A stretch of DNA of 9,030 bases from Actinomycetota bacterium (lineage in GTDB: Bacteria > Actinomycetota > Thermoleophilia > Gaiellales > Gaiellaceae): NCBI GenBank assembly GCA_005883365.1, contig VAXA01000086.1, forward strand, positions 1-9,030. The letters are read 5' to 3'. The notes below the pieces were generated by a model, which searched no databases, was not told the DNA's origin, and was given only the letters and a program-made list of their open reading frames with translations. Made by a program: the position numbers and the translations under genes. Shown piece by piece: positions 5,639 to 9,030 of this stretch; position 1 is the stretch's first letter, and every line of letters starts with the position of its first letter.

Positions 5639-5645
5639 GAGCTTC

Positions 5646-5858
5646 TCAGGCGGCGAGCCGGACGCCGGGCTCGACCGGGTTGTCCGGCTGCTCGAGCAGC
5701 ACCTCGAGTCTGAGCGCCTCGAGGACGGCAGCCGAGGCATGGGAGAGGAGCTGCGCGGAGGCCTCCGCCGGAACGGCTCCCGCCCGTAGCGCTTCCGCGA
5801 GCGCCTCGACACGCGCCGCGAGTGCGTCGGCGCGCCGCTGCAGGCGATCGTCAGCCAT
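5646..5858 (-). CDS. Small helical protein of unknown function (70 residues)
   Basis: I do not recognise this protein. The ATG at 5858 is preceded by GAAGG nine bases upstream on the minus strand, a reasonable ribosome site. The 70 residues are rich in Ala, Leu, Arg and Glu. The stretch QRRADALAARVEALAEALRAG (about 7-27) has heptad-like spacing and should form an amphipathic helix or short coiled coil. A second helix follows (AEASAQLLSHASAAVLEALRLEVLL, about 31-55), then a tail with Pro and Val. There is no signal peptide, membrane segment, Cys or metal motif. The frame is open far upstream, but that extension is antisense to the secreted-protein and regulator genes and is not credible. The gene is divergent from the secreted protein, with 63 bases between starts, so the two may share regulation. 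Confidence 0.6.
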   Translation of the reverse strand: MADDRLQRRADALAARVEALAEALRAGAVPAEASAQLLSHASAAVLEALRLEVLLEQPDNPVEPGVRLAA

Positions 5859-5905
5859 GGCAACGGACCTTCGCTCACACACCGGACGTTCCTGCTCGCT
5901 CGGAG

Positions 5906-5911
5906 TACCCT
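5906..5911 (+). promoter_or_regulatory. Candidate -10 box (TACCCT) of the secreted protein / two-component operon
   Basis: TACCCT ends ten bases before the ATG at 5922. GGGAG at 5912-5916, five bases before the ATG, could act as a ribosome site if the transcript starts slightly further upstream, so this promoter assignment is less certain than the 6-7 base cases. Confidence 0.35.
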
Positions 5912-5921
5912 GGGAGCGCCT

Positions 5922-6446
5922 ATGCGGCGGATCCTGCTCAGCTGCGCGAGTGCCGCGGTGCTCATGCTGCCGGCCGCGGCGTCCGCCAGTGCCCGCGGAC
6001 ACGCTTCGCCTGGGTTCCTCGTCGTTCGCAAGGCAGCCGGGGACGGTGGCATCTACGGCCACCCGGTCGTCACCCTCGTCGTCCAGGGCTTCGTGCTCGG
6101 ACGCGTCACGCAGGAAGCCCGGTTCGACGTCTACCAGCTCCCCTCGCGGACCGGCGAGGGCGCTCCTCAAGCCGCTGGGCCGGACGTTTCCACGGCCGGC
6201 GTCCGGTGGCGCGGCTTCTCGGGAAAGGAGTACATGGGCAGCGGCTTCCGCTTCCGCGCAATGGGCGGTGCGTATCGCGTCGTCGTGCGCGGCTCGGGTG
6301 TCTATCTCTTCGCCGGCGGCCAGGGCCGAGTCACCCTGCAGGGCTCCACGATCTATCCGGGTGCCGACGGGTCGTACTCGGTCGACGGCGGCCCCTGGCT
6401 TTCGTTGCCGAACCGGCCGCTGAAGCACACGATCGGCCGAGGGTGA
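5922..6446 (+). CDS. Secreted orphan protein, first gene of a two-component operon
   Basis: A 174-residue protein with a clear Sec signal peptide: MRRI, then a hydrophobic core (LLSCASAAVLMLPAAA), then ASA, with cleavage likely after Ala24. The Cys8 lies inside the hydrophobic core and not in a lipobox, so it is not an obvious lipoprotein. The mature part (about 150 residues) has no transmembrane segment and no Cys. It is rich in Gly, Val, Tyr and aromatic residues with alternating hydrophobic patterns, for example HPVVTLVVQGFVLGRVTQ and YRVVVRGSGVYLFAGGQGRVTLQG, which suggest an all-beta domain. I recognise no family and no catalytic motif. It lies nine bases upstream of the response regulator, which has its own ribosome site, so all three genes are very likely one operon. 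It may be a ligand-binding partner, modulator or target of the kinase; this is inference from position. Confidence 0.8.
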   Translation: MRRILLSCASAAVLMLPAAASASARGHASPGFLVVRKAAGDGGIYGHPVVTLVVQGFVLGRVTQEARFDVYQLPSRTGEGAPQAAGPDVSTAGVRWRGFSGKEYMGSGFRFRAMGGAYRVVVRGSGVYLFAGGQGRVTLQGSTIYPGADGSYSVDGGPWLSLPNRPLKHTIGRG

Positions 6447-6450
6447 GGTG
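6445..6450 (+). promoter_or_regulatory. Ribosome binding site of the response regulator (GAGGTG)
   Basis: GAGGTG overlaps the TGA stop of the secreted protein gene and ends five bases before the ATG at 6456, which fits translation of the operon's second gene from the same mRNA. Confidence 0.65.
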
Positions 6451-6455
6451 ACGCG

Positions 6456-7157
6456 ATGCCCGGGCGCGCGGAGACGATCCTGGTGGTCGAGGACGAGCAG
6501 GCGATCGCGTCGTTCGTCGCCGCCTACCTCCGCAAGGACGGCTTCGACGTACGGATGACCGCGAGCGGCCGCGAGGCGTTGAGCCTTGTTGGTTCGGATC
6601 CGCCGTCGCTCGTCGTGCTCGACCTGATGCTGCCCGACCTCGACGGGATGGAGGTCTGCAGGCGGATCCGCGAGACGAGCACGCTGCCGGTGCTGATGCT
6701 CACGGCACGCGATGACGACCTCGACAAGATCGCGGGCCTCGAGGTGGGGGCGGACGACTACCTCACGAAGCCGTTCAATCCGCGGGAGCTCGTCGCGAGG
6801 GTGCGGGCCATCCTTCGTCGCAGCGCCACGCGCACGCGGCCGGACGGCGGAGTCCTCCGCCACGGCGAGCTCGTGCTCGACGCCGGCCGGCGGGAGTGCC
6901 GGGTGGGAGACCAGGAGATCCGCCTTGCCCCGAAGGAGTTCGACCTCCTCTGGGAGCTGCTCGATCACAAGGGATTCGTCCTCACGCGCGACCAGCTGCT
7001 CGAGCGCGTCTGGGGCTACACGTTCGCCGGCGACACGCGCACGGTCGACGTCCACATCCGCCAGCTGCGGCGGAAGCTCGGCGACGCGGCGCCGATCGTG
7101 ACGGTCTGGGGCATCGGCTACAAGGCCGCCCCGGTCCGCGACGGCGCCGACGGCTAG
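6456..7157 (+). CDS. OmpR/PhoB-family response regulator
   Basis: A 233-residue two-component response regulator: an N-terminal receiver domain (about 7-122) and a C-terminal winged-helix DNA-binding domain (about 133-228). In the receiver the acidic pair is Glu12-Asp13, the phosphate-accepting residue Asp56 (VVLDLMLPDLDG), the switch Thr83 (LMLTARDDD) and the conserved Lys105 (LTKPF). The effector half carries RLAPKEFDLLWELLDH, TRDQLLERVWGY and the recognition region RTVDVHIRQLRRKLGD, ending VWGIGYKA. It is therefore intact and should bind DNA as a phosphorylation-dependent dimer. Its partner is the kinase encoded eight bases downstream. Target genes are unknown, and autoregulation of this operon is common in the family. 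Confidence 0.96.
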   Translation: MPGRAETILVVEDEQAIASFVAAYLRKDGFDVRMTASGREALSLVGSDPPSLVVLDLMLPDLDGMEVCRRIRETSTLPVLMLTARDDDLDKIAGLEVGADDYLTKPFNPRELVARVRAILRRSATRTRPDGGVLRHGELVLDAGRRECRVGDQEIRLAPKEFDLLWELLDHKGFVLTRDQLLERVWGYTFAGDTRTVDVHIRQLRRKLGDAAPIVTVWGIGYKAAPVRDGADG

Positions 7158-7165
7158 GCGGGTCC

Positions 7166-8539
7166 GTGCTCAGATCACTGCGTTTTCGCCTGCCCGCGCT
7201 GTTCCTGCTCGGCGTCGTGCTCGCCGCCGTCGTCGCGACGCTGATCGCCGTCCGCTTCTTCCAGAGCTACACCCGTACCCACGCCGCCACGGAGCTGCGC
7301 GGCGAGTCGGCCGGGATCGTGCGCTTGTATGAGGGGCAGGCGGGCGTAGGCCATGTCTCGCTGAAGAACCTCGAGCTCCCGCTCGGCGGCGACAGGGTCT
7401 ACTGGATCCCTGCGGTTCCCGGAGCGTCGTTGCTCGCGGGCCCGCTGCCGGAGCTGCCGAGGAGCGCCGTGCCTCTTGCCAAGATCCTCGCCGGCAAGCC
7501 GCCGGCCTTCGATCTGCACGTGCGCAGCGGGTCGTATCTAGGCGTCGGTCAGGTCGTCAGGCTGGCGGGGCTCCCGGTCGGGGTGCTCGTCGTCGCCAAG
7601 CCCGATTCGGCGTTGCGCAGCCGCTGGCTTCAGCTGGTGTGGGAGCTCGCGCTCGCGTTCGGGATCGGGATTCCGGTCGCTCTCGCGCTCGTCGTCTACT
7701 TCTCGCGCCGGATCGTGCGCCCGCTCGAAGCCCTGACGGCGGCGGCCGACGAGGTCGCGGTTGGGCATTACGACGTACCGGTGCCGGAACGCACAGGCGG
7801 GAGCGAGGTCGAGCGGCTCGCCGCGCGCTTCGGCGAGATGACGGCGAAGCTCGCTGAGTCGGAGCAGCTCTCTCGCCACTTCCTCATGTCGGTCTCGCAC
7901 GAGCTGCGGACGCCGCTGACGGCGATCCGCGGCCACGTCGCCGCGCTGCGCGAGGGCGTCCTCGACGATGAGGACGCGAGGCGGCGCTCGCTCGAGGTGA
8001 TCGCCGAGGAGGCCTTGCGGCTCGAGCGCCTGGTGGGGGACGTCCTCGACCTCGCGAAGCTCGACGCTCGCCGCTTCGCGCTGCTCCGCGAGGAAGTCGA
8101 CATGCGGGCGCTCTGCGAGCGCGCTTATGCGGCGTTCGCGGAGGAGGCGCGGGCACGCAACATCGAGTACGAGCTCGCGCTGGGGGAGGGGGCGGTGCTC
8201 GTCACCGACGGCGACCGCGTGCTGCAGATCGTCTCGAACCTGCTCGCCAACGCGCTCCACTGGACACCGGCGGGCGGACGCATCGATCTCGGGCTCACCG
8301 CGCGCAACGGCGAGGTTATTGTGGCGGTCGCGGACACCGGCCCTGGAATCGCACCGCAGGAGGCCGAGCGGATCTTCCGGCCGTTCTGGTCCGGGGACGG
8401 GGGCGGCACCGGTCTCGGCCTGACGATCGCACGGGAGCTCGCGCTCGCGCTCGGCGGCCGGCTCGAGCTTGACAGCGAGCCCGGCCGCGGCAGCCGCTTC
8501 GTGCTCGTGCTGCCGGTGGCTGCGCCTCAGCCGGCCTGA
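7166..8539 (+). CDS. Membrane sensor histidine kinase (HAMP-HisKA-HATPase)
   Basis: A 457-residue sensor kinase. Two membrane segments (about 10-30 and 158-179) bracket an extracytoplasmic region of about 125 residues with no recognised sensor fold. A HAMP linker follows (about 180-232), beginning SRRIVRPLEALTAAADEV. The dimerisation/phosphoacceptor domain has His245 in MSVSHELRTPL. The ATPase domain contains the N box QIVSNLLANALHW (Asn358, Asn362), the G1 box DTGPGI (Asp390), the F box ERIFRPFW and the G2 box GGGTGLGL. It is complete and should autophosphorylate on His245 and pass phosphate to Asp56 of the adjacent regulator. The GTG at 7166 is chosen because it starts just before the first membrane helix and eight bases after the regulator stop. 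The ribosome site (AGGCGGG) is weak. The frame extends upstream through the regulator gene but that part is antiphase to it and not real. Confidence 0.95.
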   Translation: MLRSLRFRLPALFLLGVVLAAVVATLIAVRFFQSYTRTHAATELRGESAGIVRLYEGQAGVGHVSLKNLELPLGGDRVYWIPAVPGASLLAGPLPELPRSAVPLAKILAGKPPAFDLHVRSGSYLGVGQVVRLAGLPVGVLVVAKPDSALRSRWLQLVWELALAFGIGIPVALALVVYFSRRIVRPLEALTAAADEVAVGHYDVPVPERTGGSEVERLAARFGEMTAKLAESEQLSRHFLMSVSHELRTPLTAIRGHVAALREGVLDDEDARRRSLEVIAEEALRLERLVGDVLDLAKLDARRFALLREEVDMRALCERAYAAFAEEARARNIEYELALGEGAVLVTDGDRVLQIVSNLLANALHWTPAGGRIDLGLTARNGEVIVAVADTGPGIAPQEAERIFRPFWSGDGGGTGLGLTIARELALALGGRLELDSEPGRGSRFVLVLPVAAPQPA

Positions 8540-8552
8540 CGGCCTTCGAGGC
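8524..8552. terminator. Imperfect inverted repeat at a convergent stop-codon overlap
   Basis: The outer arms gcctc (8524-8528) and gaggc (8548-8552) enclose inner ggcc/ggcc arms (8533-8536, 8541-8544) around a tgac loop. The stops of the kinase (8537-8539) and the opposing coiled-coil gene (8527-8529) lie within it. There is no T-tract, so termination is only suggested. Confidence 0.35.
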
Positions 8553-8958
8553 TGTAGACCACCGCGCCTTCGCGCTTCAGTCCCTCCTCGATCCGTGCCA
8601 GCCGGTTCTCGACGCTACGCCAGCCTGAGGCGATGAGATCGACGAGGAGGGCGAGGTCGTCGACGCGTGCGTGGCGCTCGGTGAGGAGGTCTCCCTCGAT
8701 CCGCTCGAGCCGGCGGATGACCTGGTTCGTCAGGCCGCGCATCTCGGCGAGGTGGCGCGCGCTCGGCCGGAAATGCTGCCGCAGCCCGTCCTGGATCGCC
8801 TCGGGAAGGTCGGCCTCGAGGCGGGCGGTCGTCGCCGCCAGCGACTCGACTGCGTGGCGCGCCCGCTGCAGCGCCGAATCGAACGCGGCGGGATCCGTGC
8901 GGCCCGCGGCCGCATCCTCGATCCGCTGCTGAGCGCGGGCGATCGCCTCCATGTCCAC
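8527..8958 (-). CDS. Coiled-coil protein of unknown function (143 residues)
   Basis: I do not recognise this family. The 143 residues are almost wholly predicted helix. A first helical stretch (about 3-15), a second rich in heptads (DSALQRARHAVESLAATTARLEADL, about 27-51), and a third long one (LAEMRGLTNQVIRRLERIEGDLLTERHARVDDLALLVDLIASGWRSVENRLARIEEGL, about 70-127) suggest an antiparallel coiled coil. It lacks a signal peptide, membrane segment, Cys and catalytic motifs. The start is the GTG at 8958; a second in-frame ATG lies two codons downstream. There is no Shine-Dalgarno, but TACCGT ends seven bases upstream, fitting a leaderless transcript. Its 3' end overlaps the convergent kinase gene by 13 bases. 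It is divergent from queA, with 26 bases between starts, so their promoters overlap. A structural or scaffold role is conceivable but not shown. Confidence 0.75.
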   Translation of the reverse strand: MDMEAIARAQQRIEDAAAGRTDPAAFDSALQRARHAVESLAATTARLEADLPEAIQDGLRQHFRPSARHLAEMRGLTNQVIRRLERIEGDLLTERHARVDDLALLVDLIASGWRSVENRLARIEEGLKREGAVVYSLEGRQAG

Positions 8959-8965
8959 GAAAGCG

Positions 8966-8971
8966 ACGGTA
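8966..8971 (-). promoter_or_regulatory. Candidate -10 box (TACCGT) of the coiled-coil gene, leaderless type
   Basis: On the minus strand TACCGT is followed by seven bases (cgctttc) and the GTG at 8958. The plus-strand hexamer TACAAC at 8970-8975, nine bases before the queA ATG, overlaps it by two bases, so the two divergent promoters would compete for the same DNA. The plus-strand hexamer lacks the final T of the consensus. Confidence 0.45.
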
Positions 8972-8984
8972 CAACTGGCGTCGG

Positions 8985-9030
8985 ATGGACCTTTCGGAGC
9001 TCGACTACGAGCTGCCGCCGGAGCTGATCG
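8985..9030 (+). CDS. queA: S-adenosylmethionine:tRNA ribosyltransferase-isomerase, N-terminal fragment
   Basis: Only the first 15 codons are present, reading MDLSELDYELPPELI and running off the right edge. This matches the well-conserved N-terminus of QueA (typically M-x-x-S-D-F-D-F-x-L-P-x-E-L-I-A), the enzyme that transfers and isomerises the ribosyl group of S-adenosylmethionine onto 7-aminomethyl-7-deazaguanine in tRNA to form epoxyqueuosine. The ATG has no strong Shine-Dalgarno. The call rests on a short but characteristic stretch. Confidence 0.72.
   Translation, partial: MDLSELDYELPPELI

Larger units (their letters stand above)
5310..5645. other. 336-base non-coding region rich in inverted repeats
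   Basis: No gene is supported here on either strand. Reading left to right it contains six separate inverted repeats, at 5364-5380, 5396-5423, 5446-5477, 5480-5505, 5571-5600 and 5621-5638. These may be a run of terminators between convergent genes, a structured RNA, or remains of dispersed palindromic elements. No tRNA, tmRNA, RNase P or riboswitch signature was recognised. Confidence 0.6.

Noticed and set aside
5417..6052. A 211-codon minus-strand open frame spanning the hairpin region
   Set aside because: Its composition is Arg/Ser/Pro-rich, it shows no domain, and it runs through several strong palindromes and opposite the secreted protein signal peptide.
5646..7055. A 469-codon minus-strand open frame antisense to the regulator and secreted protein
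   Set aside because: The upstream part has shadow-like composition and lies opposite two well-supported genes. Only the final 70 codons have an independent ATG, a ribosome site and protein-like composition.
1..9030. CRISPR array, insertion sequence, phage, toxin-antitoxin or defence genes
   Set aside because: I saw no spaced direct repeats, transposase or integrase motifs, or recognisable defence domains on either strand.

Overview
The window is about 70% GC by eye. It has dense, mostly single-gene transcription units that switch strand frequently, GTG starts and actinobacterial-style -10 boxes. Protein flavour (the signal peptidase, the thiolase, the small orphan proteins) suggests a high-GC Actinomycetota, perhaps Thermoleophilia (Gaiellales/Solirubrobacterales). 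That placement is inference from recalled family resemblance and not from a search.

Layout. Positions 1-594 (minus) hold the N-terminal 198 codons of an aldehyde dehydrogenase. It is divergent, by 11 bases, from a metallo-beta-lactamase-fold hydrolase (606-1220, plus). That gene converges on a single-domain cyclic-nucleotide-binding protein (1224-1679, minus; start uncertain), and both stop codons sit inside a palindrome. A thiolase follows (1623-2783, plus), convergent with a type I signal peptidase (2793-3434, minus). A proline-iminopeptidase-like alpha/beta hydrolase (3462-4370, minus) lies just upstream of the peptidase. A 3-hydroxybutyryl-CoA dehydrogenase-like gene (4479-5309, plus) comes next, then a 336-base non-coding stretch packed with inverted repeats. 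A 70-residue helical orphan (5646-5858, minus) is divergent from a three-gene operon (5922-8539, plus): a secreted orphan protein, an OmpR-type response regulator and a membrane histidine kinase. The right end holds a coiled-coil orphan (8527-8958, minus), divergent from the first 15 codons of queA (8985 onward).

Functional themes. Thiolase, 3-hydroxyacyl-CoA dehydrogenase and aldehyde dehydrogenase fit acyl-CoA / short-chain acid and aldehyde metabolism, although they are separate units. The secreted protein plus two-component pair looks like one envelope-sensing module and is the best candidate for undescribed biology. A second theme is regulatory: four genes have a TANNNT hexamer ending 6-7 bases before the start codon, the signature of leaderless transcripts.

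I see no tRNA, rRNA, CRISPR array, insertion sequence, phage gene or recognisable defence system. Most of the window is ordinary chromosomal housekeeping with a few orphan proteins and structured intergenic DNA.
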